64,000 nt of DNA from Rhizobium esperanzae (GCF_014197615.1 NZ_JACIFY010000015.1:113328-177327), one strand, 5' to 3'; shown: positions 50,306-59,674, counted from the first letter of the stretch. The notes: generated by a model from the sequence alone, not told the origin. Made by a program: numbers and translations.

Positions 50306-51336
50306 CGCTCAAGCACCACGCAGTCCTTGTCGGTGAGCGCAATGCCTACCTTCTGGCCCACTGTCACGTCAGGGCGCTCACGCGGCGTCGAGACCGCAAT
50401 GAACTGCTGACCGCCGACATCGACAAAGGTTTCGATGACGCCGCCGAGATCGCGCACGAAGGTGACCTCGCCCGTCAGTGCGCCGGCCGTCGGCGGCCCC
50501 AGGCGCAGGTCTTCCGGCCGGATCGAGAGCGTGACGCGCTCGACGCCTGCCGACAGCGACAGGGTGGCGACGGGTTGCCCCAATATGCTGACCGCGCCGC
50601 CCTCTCGCTTAGCCTCGACCAGATTTGTCTGCCCAATGAAATCCGCGACGAAGCTGTCTGCCGGTCTGCGATAAATCTCGGTCGGCGACGCCGCCTGGCG
50701 TATCTGACCGCCGCTCATGACCACGACCGTATCGGCCATGGTCATCGCCTCGCGCTGGTCGTGCGTCACGGCGATCGTGGTGATGCCGAGCCGCTGATGA
50801 AGCTGGCGGAGCTCCACCTGCATGGCTTCACGCAACTTGGCATCGAGCGCCGAAAGCGGCTCGTCTAGCAGAAAGAGTTTTGGCGAAATCGCCAATGCCC
50901 TTGCGATTGCGACGCGCTGCCTCTGGCCGCCGGACAATTTCGACACGGCGCGATCGGCGTAACCCGGGAGGTAAATCATCGCCAGCAGCTCTTCGACCCG
51001 CTTCGCCTGCTCGTCCTTGGGACGGCCGCGAATACGCAGCGGATAGGCGATATTCTCGCCAACCGTCAGGTGCGGGAACAGCGCCAGCGACTGGAACACC
51101 ATGCCAAGCTCGCGCTGGTGCGTCGGCGTGCTGGTGATGTCGCTCTCATTGAGCGTGATGCGGCCCGATGTCGGCAGATCGAGACCTGCGATCATGCGCA
51201 GCAAGGTTGTCTTGCCGCAGCCGGAGGGGCCGAGCAGACAGACGAATGCGCCGTGCGGCACGGTCAGGTCGACATTGCTGACAGCGCGGAAGGCGCCGAA
51301 TTCCTTGACGATATTTTGAAGCCTGAGTCCCGACAT
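50302..51336 (-). CDS. ABC transporter ATPase, PotA-like
   Basis: A 344-residue ATPase. Walker A is LGPSGCGKTTLLRMIAG (residues about 36-52), the signature LSGGQRQRVAIARALA near 137, Walker B LFLLDEPLSALDAKLRE follows, and the H-loop is VTHDQREAMT. The C-terminal third (from about 240) is a TOBE regulatory domain, in which importers sense the substrate or regulators bind. It energises the two permeases encoded downstream. Confidence 0.95.
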   Translation of the reverse strand: MSGLRLQNIVKEFGAFRAVSNVDLTVPHGAFVCLLGPSGCGKTTLLRMIAGLDLPTSGRITLNESDITSTPTHQRELGMVFQSLALFPHLTVGENIAYPLRIRGRPKDEQAKRVEELLAMIYLPGYADRAVSKLSGGQRQRVAIARALAISPKLFLLDEPLSALDAKLREAMQVELRQLHQRLGITTIAVTHDQREAMTMADTVVVMSGGQIRQAASPTEIYRRPADSFVADFIGQTNLVEAKREGGAVSILGQPVATLSLSAGVERVTLSIRPEDLRLGPPTAGALTGEVTFVRDLGGVIETFVDVGGQQFIAVSTPRERPDVTVGQKVGIALTDKDCVVLER

Positions 51337-51396
51337 ATGCCTCTTCCTAACCGGGAGGGCAGGCCCCGGACGAGGCCCGCAAAAGAACGATCGGTG

Positions 51397-52479
51397 TCAG
51401 CCGGCGATCATCTCCGTCCACTTCTCGTTCAGCCAGTCGGCCTTGGAGGTGTACATGTCGTAGTGCGGAATGATCGGTTCGATGTCGGAGGAAACCGCCG
51501 CAAATTCCTTCTCGTTCAGATCGGTCGTTTCGCGCTTGACTGTTGGCGACGTGCCGACCTTGCGAGACAGCACGGCCTGGATCGACGGCTGGCACATATA
51601 GTCGATGAAGAGATGCGCCTCTTCCGTCTTCTGTGACGCCTTCGACAGCGCCCACGAGCCCGCATCCTGAATGCCGCCCTCCTTCGGGAAGGTCGAGCGA
51701 ACCGGCTGGCCGTCCGCGGCGGCGAGGCCGGTCACGTCGTGATAATACTGTCCCATCGGGATTTCACCCGACTTCAGCGCCTGTTCGAATTGCGCCTCGT
51801 CGCGATACCACAGGCGGACATTCGGCTTCAGCTCGGCCAGCTTGGCGAAGACCTTGAGGATATTCTCCTCGGTGTCGAGCGCCTGCGCGCCGCCGAAATA
51901 GATCTTTGCCGTCACGTCGAGCAAAAAGGAGTTGGAGACGAGCGCCAACAGACCGAGCTTATCTGAATTGGCGGGATCCCACAGCGCAGTCCAGCTTGTC
52001 GGCGCTTCCTTGTAAACATCGGTGTTGGTGACCAGGGTGATGAACCAGGACACCGCGCCAATGCCGGCGACGCGGCCGTCCGGGTATTTGTTGATAAAGC
52101 GCTCGAGCAGGTTGCTGGAATTCTTGATCTTGGCGAGGTCGAGCGGAGCCCATAGCTCTGTGGCCTGACCTTTGCGCATCGCTACCTGCGACATCATCGA
52201 AACGTCGGCCGGCGCCTGGCCTGCCTGGGCTGCCTGCTGCATCTGCACCAGCCAGGCCTCACCGGTCGGCTCTGCGATGGATTCAACCGCGATGCCGGTC
52301 GCCTTGGTGAACTCCGGAAAGATGTTCTTGTCGAACGAATTCTTGAAGTAGCCACCATAAACACCGACCTTCAGCGACTTGTCCTGGGCGCGCAGCACAT
52401 TGGGCATTGCCAACATGGCTACACCAGCGCCGATGCCGACGCCGAGCGCGGCGCGGCGGTTCATTGTCAACTTCGTCAT
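51397..52479 (-). CDS. ABC transporter substrate-binding protein, PotD/opine type
   Basis: A 360-residue periplasmic protein. The signal region has NRRAALGVGIGAGVAMLAMPNVLRAQ with twin arginines, so Tat export is likely. The mature protein KVGVYGGYFKNSFDKNIFPEF and ESIAEPTGEAWLVQMQQAA belongs to the PotD/PotF-like class. The pocket residues are not assignable by eye, so the ligand could be a polyamine, guanidino acid or opine. GAGGAGAG precedes the start. The ureohydrolase gene lies 107 bases upstream. Confidence 0.92.
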   Translation of the reverse strand: MTKLTMNRRAALGVGIGAGVAMLAMPNVLRAQDKSLKVGVYGGYFKNSFDKNIFPEFTKATGIAVESIAEPTGEAWLVQMQQAAQAGQAPADVSMMSQVAMRKGQATELWAPLDLAKIKNSSNLLERFINKYPDGRVAGIGAVSWFITLVTNTDVYKEAPTSWTALWDPANSDKLGLLALVSNSFLLDVTAKIYFGGAQALDTEENILKVFAKLAELKPNVRLWYRDEAQFEQALKSGEIPMGQYYHDVTGLAAADGQPVRSTFPKEGGIQDAGSWALSKASQKTEEAHLFIDYMCQPSIQAVLSRKVGTSPTVKRETTDLNEKEFAAVSSDIEPIIPHYDMYTSKADWLNEKWTEMIAG

Positions 52480-52586
52480 GGTCTCTCTCCTCACCGATGC
52501 GGCCGCGCCGCTTCCCTCTTTCAATCTATCCGAGGCTTTTGCAGCCTTCTTGTCGTTCCGGCCGCCTTGAGCTGCGGCCAAGAGCA

Positions 52587-53645
52587 TCAGGCGGCACGGC
52601 GGATTGCCGGGCTGAACGCCATCAGGCTCAATATTTCGAACAGCATCTGCGCGCCGGCATGGGCCGTGTTGGTGGTGGCGTCATACTGGGGCGCGACCTC
52701 GACGACATCGCCGCCGACCAGGTTCACACCCTTGAAGCCGCGTATGAGTTCCAGGGCCTCACGGGTGGTGAAGCCGCCTATCTCCGGCGTGCCGGTACCC
52801 GGCGCGAAGGACGGATCGAGGCTGTCGACGTCGAAGGAAAGATAGGTCGGCCCGTCGCCGATAATGGTTTTTGCCTTTTCGATAATCGCAGGGATGCCCA
52901 TCGCCGAGATCTCCTCGGCATGGATGACCGTCATTCCCGAGGCATAAGAGAACTCCCAGAGATATTCAGCCGAGCCGCGAATGCCGATCTGAACCACGCG
53001 CGTCGGGTCGAGCACACCGTCCAGCACCGCGTTGCGGAACGGGCCGCCATGGTGGAATTTGGTCAGGTCGTAAGCGCCGCCGGTGTCGCAATGTGCGTCG
53101 ATATGGATCATACCGACCGGCCGCTCCTTGCCGACGGCCCGCAGAATTGGATGGGTGATCGAGTGGTCGCCGCCAACCGAGAGCGGCAGCACGCCTGCCG
53201 CCACGATCTGCGCCACGCGTTTTTCGATATCCTCATGCGACAATTCCAGCCGGTAGCGGCTCTGAAACGCCACGTCGCCAATATCGGCCACGCGGAGTTC
53301 CTGAACCGGCGCACAGCCGAGCACATGATTGTAAGGCCCGATCCGCTCAATGGCGCGCAGCGCGCGCGGCCCGAAGCGCGAGCCCGGGCGGTTGGTCACG
53401 CCCAGATCCATCGGCACGCCGAGGATCGCCACCTGCAGATCGCCGAAATCCGGTTTGTCGTTGTCGACCTGCATGAGTGGGGCGGAGAGGAATGTCGGGA
53501 TGCCGGAATAGGGCGCGAGCCGGGTGCCGCTCTTGTTGAAGATCTTCTCGGCCACTTTGCGGAATTCAGGGTCGTGCAGCTCACCGCCGTGGCTGTCGCC
53601 ATATTTCGCTCGGAGTTCGGAAAGCTTGGTTTCATTCCAGGACAT
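52587..53645 (-). CDS. Ureohydrolase (agmatinase/guanidino-acid amidinohydrolase family)
   Basis: A 352-residue binuclear metalloenzyme that releases urea from a guanidino compound. All metal ligands are present: GGDHSIT (first His), HIDAHCDTGGAYD (D, H, D) and SFDVDSLDPS (D, D). VNRPGSRFGPRALR is the family N-terminal block, and FAPGTGTPEIGGFTTREALEL the C-terminal one. The HCDTGG loop and the HHGGPFRNAVLDGVL segment differ from classical agmatinase HTDT sequences, so the substrate may be a guanidino acid such as guanidinobutyrate, 2-oxoarginine or free guanidine rather than agmatine. It is the first gene of the seven-gene operon. Confidence 0.92.
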   Translation of the reverse strand: MSWNETKLSELRAKYGDSHGGELHDPEFRKVAEKIFNKSGTRLAPYSGIPTFLSAPLMQVDNDKPDFGDLQVAILGVPMDLGVTNRPGSRFGPRALRAIERIGPYNHVLGCAPVQELRVADIGDVAFQSRYRLELSHEDIEKRVAQIVAAGVLPLSVGGDHSITHPILRAVGKERPVGMIHIDAHCDTGGAYDLTKFHHGGPFRNAVLDGVLDPTRVVQIGIRGSAEYLWEFSYASGMTVIHAEEISAMGIPAIIEKAKTIIGDGPTYLSFDVDSLDPSFAPGTGTPEIGGFTTREALELIRGFKGVNLVGGDVVEVAPQYDATTNTAHAGAQMLFEILSLMAFSPAIRRAA

Positions 53646-53767
53646 GGCCGGCCTTCTTGACGGTGAGATGCTGCTATCGGATGTGGGGCAAGTCGGTCCC
53701 CGGCTGTCGCTCTGCGGCAGGGCTCCGACGGCTTCTGTCGGTCATTGAATGGCAAGCTTGATGGAAA

Positions 53768-53785
53768 ATCAATTGATATTAATAT
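53768..53785. promoter_or_regulatory. AT-rich palindromes in the LysR/ureohydrolase divergent promoter
   Basis: ATCAATTGAT (53768-53777) is a perfect palindrome directly followed by ATATTAATAT (53776-53785), another palindrome. They lie between the divergent ureohydrolase and LysR genes, 37 bases before the LysR start, and are a candidate LysR binding region. Confidence 0.5.
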
Positions 53786-53821
53786 GCAGTTTCGTGCGAA
53801 TTTTTCTCACAGGTCGTTGTC

Positions 53822-54700
53822 ATGCCCAGCCGTCTTCCGCCGCTCAACCCGCTACGCGCCTTTGAGGCCACGGCCCGCCATGGATCGGTTTCCGCCGCGA
53901 GCCGCGAGTTGAATGTCACCCATGGCGCGATCAGCCATCAGATACGCACATTGGAGGAATCGCTCGGCGTGCGCCTTTTCGAGCGCGGCGGCAAATGGCT
54001 GAAGCTGACAAGCCAGGGCGCATTGTTGATGCCCGTCGTCTCCAACGCGTTCTCGGAGATCGCAGCGGCGAAAGCCGCGATGACCCGGCCCACCACCGGC
54101 GGCACGTTACGGGTGACCTGTGTTGCGGCGGTGCTATCGCTCTGGCTGATGCCCCGGCTGCAGGAATTCACCGATCAATATCCCGATATCCAGCTCGACC
54201 TGCGCGCCTCGAATGACCCGAACAATCTGAGTTCGGCGGATGTGGACCTGTGCATTCTCTACGGCGGCGGCAATTGGCCCAATTACTGGTCGCGCCTGTG
54301 GAGCCGGATGGAGCTCTTCCCTGTCGTCAGCCCGGCTCTCATGAACAGGCGGCCGCTGCGTTCCCTGCGCGATTTGCGCGACCACATGCTGCTGCATGCC
54401 GATCGCGGTAATGAGTGGAACACCTGGCTCACCGCCGCCGGCGTTGCGATGCCGGCGCGCCAGCACATGATGAGCGACGCGCGCCTATCGATCGAGGCCG
54501 CCGTGCACGGCCATGGCATAGCGCTCGGCGACAACATCACCACCGCCCACATGATCGCGCGGGGCGAGCTGATCGCGCCATTCGACCTTACGGTTCCGGC
54601 CAACGACGCAGTCTACGTGGCCTGCCGAGCCGAGGCTCAGGCGACGCCAATCGTCCGCGTCTTCATCGACTGGTTCTATGCTTCGCTTGTCCGGAACTGA
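53822..54700 (+). CDS. LysR-family regulator (GcvA-like)
   Basis: A 292-residue regulator. LPPLNPLRAFEATARHGSVS and AASRELNVTHGAISHQIRTL (DNA-binding helix) match the GcvA-like subgroup. The effector domain starts at about residue 92 (GTLRVTCVAAVLSLWLMPRL), with the later block HGHGIALGDNITTAHMIARG typical of such proteins. It is divergent from the ureohydrolase operon, so it likely activates it in the presence of the imported compound. Confidence 0.93.
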   Translation: MPSRLPPLNPLRAFEATARHGSVSAASRELNVTHGAISHQIRTLEESLGVRLFERGGKWLKLTSQGALLMPVVSNAFSEIAAAKAAMTRPTTGGTLRVTCVAAVLSLWLMPRLQEFTDQYPDIQLDLRASNDPNNLSSADVDLCILYGGGNWPNYWSRLWSRMELFPVVSPALMNRRPLRSLRDLRDHMLLHADRGNEWNTWLTAAGVAMPARQHMMSDARLSIEAAVHGHGIALGDNITTAHMIARGELIAPFDLTVPANDAVYVACRAEAQATPIVRVFIDWFYASLVRN

Positions 54701-54850
54701 GCCTTCGTGGGGTTGCATGGCTGGCGCCAACCTTGATCTTGCAACCCACGTCTCGGCACACCGACCATCCCAAATGCCGTCAAATACCTGTTACCCCTCG
54801 CCGCCTATGTTGCGGCGAAACCGGCACGCATTATAGTCGGCCGGAAAATC

Positions 54851-56374
54851 ATGGGAAACGACATCATGGCTACCCCTACTCCGCCCGTCACCCTCGTCAT
54901 CTTCGGCGCCACGGGCGATCTGACGCGCCGCCTGCTGGTGCCGGCGATCATCAACCTGACCCGCAGCGGCCTCGTCGGCGAGGATCTCCACATTCTCGGC
55001 ATCGGTATCGAGCCGGGTGACGACGAGTTCCTGCGCGGGCGGCTCGATGAGTTCCTCAGCCATCTCAGCGGCGAAGAGCAGCCGGCCAAGGACGAAGCCT
55101 GGGAAAGCCTGCGCCGGCGCATTTCCTATACGGCGGGGGATTTTACCAAGGACAATATTTTCCTCGATATCGGCAAGCGGCTGGGGCCGGATGCCAATGT
55201 CGCCTTCTATCTCGCGGTGCCGCCATCCTTCTTCGGCTCGATCGTCGAGAAGCTGGCCGCCCATGGGCTGACCGATGAAAAGGACGGCACCTTCCGCCGC
55301 GTCGCCATCGAGAAGCCGTTCGGCACCGATCTCGCGTCGGCCCGGGCGCTCAATGCACAGATTCTCGCCCAGATCGACGAGAGCCAAGTCTACCGGCTCG
55401 ACCATTTCCTCGGCAAGGAAACGGTGCAGAACCTGATGACGGCACGTTTCGCCAATATGATCATCGAATCCTTGTGGAACAGCCGCTATATCGACCATGT
55501 GCAGATCACCGCCGCGGAGATCGTCGATGTCGGCAGCCGCGGCAAATTCTACGATGCGACAGGCGCGCTGCGCGACATGGTGCCGAACCATCTCTTCCAG
55601 CTCTTGGCAATGATCGCCATGGAACCGCCGAACAGCTTCGATGCCGAGGCGATCCGCAACGAGAAGAGCAAGGTGCTGAAGGCGCTGCGCATCTATACGC
55701 CCGAGGAGGCAAAGACGCACGGCGTGCGCGGGGCCTATACCGCAGGCCCGCTCAACGGCGCCGAACTTCCGGCCTATCGCGACAGCAAGGACATCTCGCC
55801 CGACAGCCGGACCGAGACCTATGTGGCGCTGAAGCTCTATGCCGATACCTGGCGCTGGGCCGGTGTGCCCTTCTATCTCAGAACCGGCAAGGCCATGACG
55901 GCGCGCGACACCGAGATCGTCATCACCTTTCAACCAGTGCCCTTCGCGCAGTTCCGCGAGACCGAAGTCAACCGCCGCCTGCCGCCGAACCGGCTGGTGA
56001 TCCAGGTGCAGCCGGACGAAGGCATGAGCATGGAGATCTCGATCAAATCGCCGGGGCTTTCGGTCGATACCGTGCCGGTGTCGCTCGACTTCCGCTATGC
56101 CGACAAATTCGATATCGGCAAGACCACCGGTTATGAATCGCTGCTCTACGACCTCTTCATCGGCGACCAGACGCTGTTCCAGCGCGCCGACGGCATCGAA
56201 GCCGGCTGGGCGGCGGTGCAGCCCTTCCTCGATATCTGGGCAAAGGACACGAGCACGCCAGATGCTTACGCCCCGGGCAGCATGGGACCGGCCTCAGCCG
56301 ACGATCTCATCGAGCGCGACGGACGCAAATGGCATGAACTCGGCGTCCTCCTGCACCACGACAAGAAAGGCTAA
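54851..56374 (+). CDS. zwf: Glucose-6-phosphate 1-dehydrogenase
   Basis: A 507-residue enzyme that oxidises glucose-6-phosphate to 6-phosphogluconolactone with NADP+, feeding the Entner-Doudoroff and pentose phosphate routes. The nucleotide site is VIFGATGDLTRRLLVPAI (residues about 16-33), and VAIEKPFGTDLASARALN and YRLDHFLGKETVQNLMTARF carry the substrate-binding and catalytic residues (K, H). Start could be 54851 or the ATG at 54866. Rhizobial zwf is often followed by pgl and edd; here it stands alone, so this may be a second paralogue. Confidence 0.94.
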   Translation: MGNDIMATPTPPVTLVIFGATGDLTRRLLVPAIINLTRSGLVGEDLHILGIGIEPGDDEFLRGRLDEFLSHLSGEEQPAKDEAWESLRRRISYTAGDFTKDNIFLDIGKRLGPDANVAFYLAVPPSFFGSIVEKLAAHGLTDEKDGTFRRVAIEKPFGTDLASARALNAQILAQIDESQVYRLDHFLGKETVQNLMTARFANMIIESLWNSRYIDHVQITAAEIVDVGSRGKFYDATGALRDMVPNHLFQLLAMIAMEPPNSFDAEAIRNEKSKVLKALRIYTPEEAKTHGVRGAYTAGPLNGAELPAYRDSKDISPDSRTETYVALKLYADTWRWAGVPFYLRTGKAMTARDTEIVITFQPVPFAQFRETEVNRRLPPNRLVIQVQPDEGMSMEISIKSPGLSVDTVPVSLDFRYADKFDIGKTTGYESLLYDLFIGDQTLFQRADGIEAGWAAVQPFLDIWAKDTSTPDAYAPGSMGPASADDLIERDGRKWHELGVLLHHDKKG

Positions 56375-56477
56375 AGCGCGTCGCGATCTTTCAGATTCGC
56401 TGTTCGCGCTTTAGCTCTTTGCTTTTACGCATGTCGTTATCGCAAAACCGCCGCACACTTTTGCGCGACATGCTCTA
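56374..56477. repeat. Dispersed intergenic repeat, second copy
   Basis: Starting at the zwf stop codon, it has GCGCGTCGCGATC, GCTTTTACGCATGTCGTTAT, CGCAAAACCGCC and TTTTGCGCGACATGCTCT. It matches 46256-46356 over most of its length. It separates convergent genes and may act as a bidirectional terminator. Confidence 0.88.
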
Positions 56478-56499
56478 GAAACGACGTCTTTGCCTGACG

Positions 56500-56823
56500 C
56501 TATTGGTTTGTGTTGTCACGGCATGCGGGGTTGGTGGAGGCACCGCTATTGCCGCCTTCGGTGGCAAGCGCTCCACGGGCCTTGCGCGGCGGGCAGCGCG
56601 CCCAGTCGACGGGACCGGTCGGAGCGCCATTGCCGACGCTGCCGGTTTCGATCGAGTCGAGCGGGATGACCAGCCCGCTTTGCATCTCGGCGCCCGGCGC
56701 GGTGCCGAGCGGCGGTGTGCCGTCGAACCGGCCGCTGGCATCCATGCCCATATTCGATTGAGCGAGAACCGGGGCAGAGAGGCTGAGGAGAGCGATCGTC
56801 GTTGCTGCAATAAACCTGCGCAT
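56500..56823 (-). CDS. Small exported protein, unknown
   Basis: A 107-residue protein with a signal peptide (RRFIAATTIALLSLSAPVLA, cleavage after AQS-like region near 22). The mature part is glycine/proline-rich (GTPPLGTAPGAEMQSGL, SVGNGAPTGPVDWARCPPRK) with two cysteines. I do not know the family. It is predicted to be a small periplasmic or surface protein. Confidence 0.7.
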   Translation of the reverse strand: MRRFIAATTIALLSLSAPVLAQSNMGMDASGRFDGTPPLGTAPGAEMQSGLVIPLDSIETGSVGNGAPTGPVDWARCPPRKARGALATEGGNSGASTNPACRDNTNQ

Positions 56824-56973
56824 GATGCTGTTCCTTCTGATTTCAGCGACGCTTCAGAGAAACAGCAATTCTACTCCCTTGTTGCCTATGGAGCGAGTAC
56901 GAACAATCAAAGTTTGACGAGCGGTCAAGAGCCCCGCAGCAAATGCCGCGAGGCTCTTCTGCTCCACTGTCGT

Positions 56974-57366
56974 TCAGACGAACTGGCTGAGGCCCGGGAC
57001 GGAAGCGACGACTTCGTCGACGACCTCTTCGCCGGCATATTGCTTGGCGATCGCGATGGTTTCCTTGGCGAGCGACGTGATCTCGCCCATGCCGAGGCCC
57101 TCGCCCATCAGTTGCTGGCCGAGGCCCATAATGCCGCCGCCGCCGAGCGAGCTCATCAGCCCGCCGAGCAGACCGCCGCCGCCGGCGCCTGCGCCATTGA
57201 ACTGGGCGACGAGATCAGAGCCGCCGGGAATGGCCTCGATCATCCGGGCGACGGGACCGTCGGCGGCCTCGCGCTGCAGGAAGCCGAGCATCATGCCGAG
57301 CGCCTTTTCGGCCAGCTCCGGAGAAATACCCACGCGATCGGCGATCTGGGTTACAATTTCATTCAT
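56974..57366 (-). CDS. Small glycine-rich helical protein, DUF2780-like
   Basis: A 130-residue soluble protein. Residues 1-50 are amphipathic helices (QIADRVGISPELAEKALGMM, FLQREAADGPVARMIEAIPG), the centre is a glycine-rich linker (GAGAGGGGLLGGLMSSLGGG), and the C-terminus has more helix (ITSLAKETIAIAKQYAGEEV). The first block resembles DUF2780, but I hold this loosely. No function is known. The region before it is AT-richer and has a small unassigned interval. Confidence 0.65.
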   Translation of the reverse strand: MNEIVTQIADRVGISPELAEKALGMMLGFLQREAADGPVARMIEAIPGGSDLVAQFNGAGAGGGGLLGGLMSSLGGGGIMGLGQQLMGEGLGMGEITSLAKETIAIAKQYAGEEVVDEVVASVPGLSQFV

Positions 57367-57525
57367 CGTCAGCCTCCTGTTTTTTGACGTTGACGTCAGC
57401 GTTAATCGAGATTCGAGCGCAACTCAAGTCGACCCCGCCCGATGGGCACTGTGTGCGGTTTCGCTTTCGATGCAAACAGTTGTCGGCATCCGCATGCCTG
57501 CTTATAACAGGGAAACGATGGTTCG

Positions 57526-59154
57526 ATGAAGGTGGCGGGAGCCAAACCTTCTCAACAAATGGCGGCAGCGCCGAAGGGAGTATTGCGGATGATCGAGGAT
57601 GGCAAGATTTTCATCGGCGCGAGCCGCAACCCCGACGACAGCATCAACAAGCCGGAATATCTCGACCTGAAATTCGGCAACCGCCACGGCCTCGTCACCG
57701 GCGCCACCGGCACCGGCAAGACGGTGACGCTGCAGGTGCTGGCCGAAGGTTTTTCCCGGGCCGGCGTCCCGGTCTTTGCCGCCGACATCAAGGGCGACCT
57801 TTCCGGCATCGCCGCCAAAGGCGAGGCCAAGGACTTCCTCACCAAGCGTGCCGAGCAGATCGGTTTCACCGATTATGAATTCGATCAGTTCCCGGTGATC
57901 TTCTGGGATCTGTTCGGTGAGAAGGGCCACCGGGTGCGCACCACCGTCGCCGAGATGGGGCCGCTGCTGCTGGCGCGCCTGATGGATGCATCCGAACCGC
58001 AGGAAGGCGTCATCAACATCGCCTTCAAGATCGCCGACCAAGCCGGGCTGCCGCTGCTCGACCTCAAGGATTTCACCTCGCTGCTCAACTATATGGGCGA
58101 GAACGCCACCGAGCTTTCCAGCCAGTACGGGCTGATCTCCAAGGCTTCCGTCGGCTCGATCCAGCGGGCACTGCTGGTGCTCGAACAGCAGGGTGCGGAA
58201 CACTTCTTCGGCGAGCCGGCTCTGAAGATTTCCGACATCATGCGCACCAGCAATAACGGCTACGGCCAGATCTCGGTGCTTGCCGCCGACAAGCTGATGA
58301 TGAACCCGCGCCTTTACGCCACCTTCCTGCTCTGGCTGCTCTCGGAACTGTTCGAGGAACTGCCCGAAGTCGGCGATCCGGAAAAGCCGAAACTGGTCTT
58401 CTTCTTCGACGAAGCGCATCTGCTCTTCAACGACGCGCCGAAGGTGCTGACCGAACGCGTCGAGCAGGTGGTACGGCTGATCCGCTCCAAGGGCGTCGGC
58501 GTCTATTTCGTCACGCAGAACCCGCTCGACGTGCCGGAGACGGTGCTCGCCCAGCTCGGCAACCGCGCCCAGCATGCGCTGCGCGCCTATTCCCCGCGCG
58601 AACAGAAGGCGGTGAAGACGGCGGCCGATACCTTCCGCCCGAACCCCGCCTTCGATTGCGCTACCGTCATCACCAATCTCGGCACCGGCGAGGCGCTGGT
58701 TTCGACACTGGAGGCCAAGGGCGCGCCTTCGATCGTCGAGCGCACGCTGATCCGCCCGCCATCTGGCCGTGTCGGTCCGCTGACCGATGCCGAACGCCAG
58801 CAGGTCATGGACAGAAGCCCTGTTCTCGGCGTCTACGACGACGACGTCGACCGCGAATCCGCCTTCGAGATTCTCGCCGCACGCGCCAAGAAGGCAGCGG
58901 ATGCCGACGCTGCCAAGCGGGCGCAGGAGGACGCCGCCCAGCATCAGCCCGAAAGCACGACCTCCGGCTGGTCGCTGCCGGGCTTCGGCGGCAGCAATGA
59001 CGACAATCAAGGCCGCGGCCAATCCCGCGGCCGTGCCTCCGGCTACCAGCGCGAAACGGTGGTGGAAGCGGCGATGAAGAGCGTGGCGCGCACGGTAGCG
59101 ACCCAGGTCGGCCGGGCACTGGTGCGCGGCATATTGGGGAGCTTGAAGCGGTAG
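57526..59154 (+). CDS. HerA-like ATPase (DUF853 family)
   Basis: A 542-residue P-loop protein. Walker A is GLVTGATGTGKTVTLQVLAE at about residues 56-75 and Walker B is KLVFFFDEAHLLFNDAPK near 287. The FtsK/HerA-type arrangement, with GVGVYFVTQNPLDVPETVLAQLGNR, is the DUF853 signature. The C-terminus is a flexible Q/G/R-rich stretch followed by GYQRETVVEAAMKSVARTVA. Family members are thought to move or unwind DNA, but the role is not established. Starts at 57559 or 57589 are alternatives; no NurA partner lies nearby. Confidence 0.9.
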   Translation: MKVAGAKPSQQMAAAPKGVLRMIEDGKIFIGASRNPDDSINKPEYLDLKFGNRHGLVTGATGTGKTVTLQVLAEGFSRAGVPVFAADIKGDLSGIAAKGEAKDFLTKRAEQIGFTDYEFDQFPVIFWDLFGEKGHRVRTTVAEMGPLLLARLMDASEPQEGVINIAFKIADQAGLPLLDLKDFTSLLNYMGENATELSSQYGLISKASVGSIQRALLVLEQQGAEHFFGEPALKISDIMRTSNNGYGQISVLAADKLMMNPRLYATFLLWLLSELFEELPEVGDPEKPKLVFFFDEAHLLFNDAPKVLTERVEQVVRLIRSKGVGVYFVTQNPLDVPETVLAQLGNRAQHALRAYSPREQKAVKTAADTFRPNPAFDCATVITNLGTGEALVSTLEAKGAPSIVERTLIRPPSGRVGPLTDAERQQVMDRSPVLGVYDDDVDRESAFEILAARAKKAADADAAKRAQEDAAQHQPESTTSGWSLPGFGGSNDDNQGRGQSRGRASGYQRETVVEAAMKSVARTVATQVGRALVRGILGSLKR

Positions 59155-59314
59155 GGTTACCTCTCTTCTTCCCTCGGGTATCCGAAGGATGGGTCGAGAC
59201 CTGACGGCTCGGCCCTCGTAATGCAGGCACGGCGAGCGAGGCTGTACAACTTGCCAGCCAAGAAGTGGCCTTGATTTTTATATCTTTGAATATATATATT
59301 TTTAAAGGCAGTCG

Positions 59315-59674
59315 ATGACCTACAAGGTGCAATTCCATTCCGACTTCGTCCCCGAATGGAAAGCGCTGGACATGGGGTTGAAGGAATTGGTTGGCGAAGT
59401 GCTGGACCATCTCGAAGACGATGGCCCCTTCTTAGGTCGCCCAGAGGTCGATACGCTTTCGGGTTCCGATTATGCGAATATGAAGGAGATCAGAGTCAAA
59501 TTTGGAAAACAGGTGTGGCGTTTTGCTTTCGCCTTCGACCCCGCTCAAAGAGCCATTGTCCTTTGCGGAGGGGACAAGCAAGGCATGAACGAGGCGCTCT
59601 TTTACAAGCAACTGATCAACAAAGCTGACGCGCGGTTCGGCGCGTGGCTGAAGGAGACGAAAAATGAGCACTGA
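59315..59674 (+). CDS. RelE/HigB-type toxin (Gp49-like)
   Basis: A 119-residue probable mRNA-cleaving ribonuclease toxin. VQFHSDFVPEWKALDMGLKE and the core ANMKEIRVKFGKQVWRFAFA, then AIVLCGGDKQGMNEALFYKQ and ADARFGAWLKE, match the HigB/Gp49 branch of RelE/ParE toxins, with KEIRV...WRF carrying the typical RNase-contact residues. The promoter region (59275-59312) is very AT-rich (ATATATATATT), suiting autoregulation. Toxin precedes antitoxin, as in higBA, and its stop overlaps the antitoxin start by 11 bases. Confidence 0.85.
   Translation: MTYKVQFHSDFVPEWKALDMGLKELVGEVLDHLEDDGPFLGRPEVDTLSGSDYANMKEIRVKFGKQVWRFAFAFDPAQRAIVLCGGDKQGMNEALFYKQLINKADARFGAWLKETKNEH

Noticed and set aside
57502..59022. 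A 506-codon minus-strand frame
   Set aside because: Antisense of the HerA-like ATPase, low complexity, no motif.
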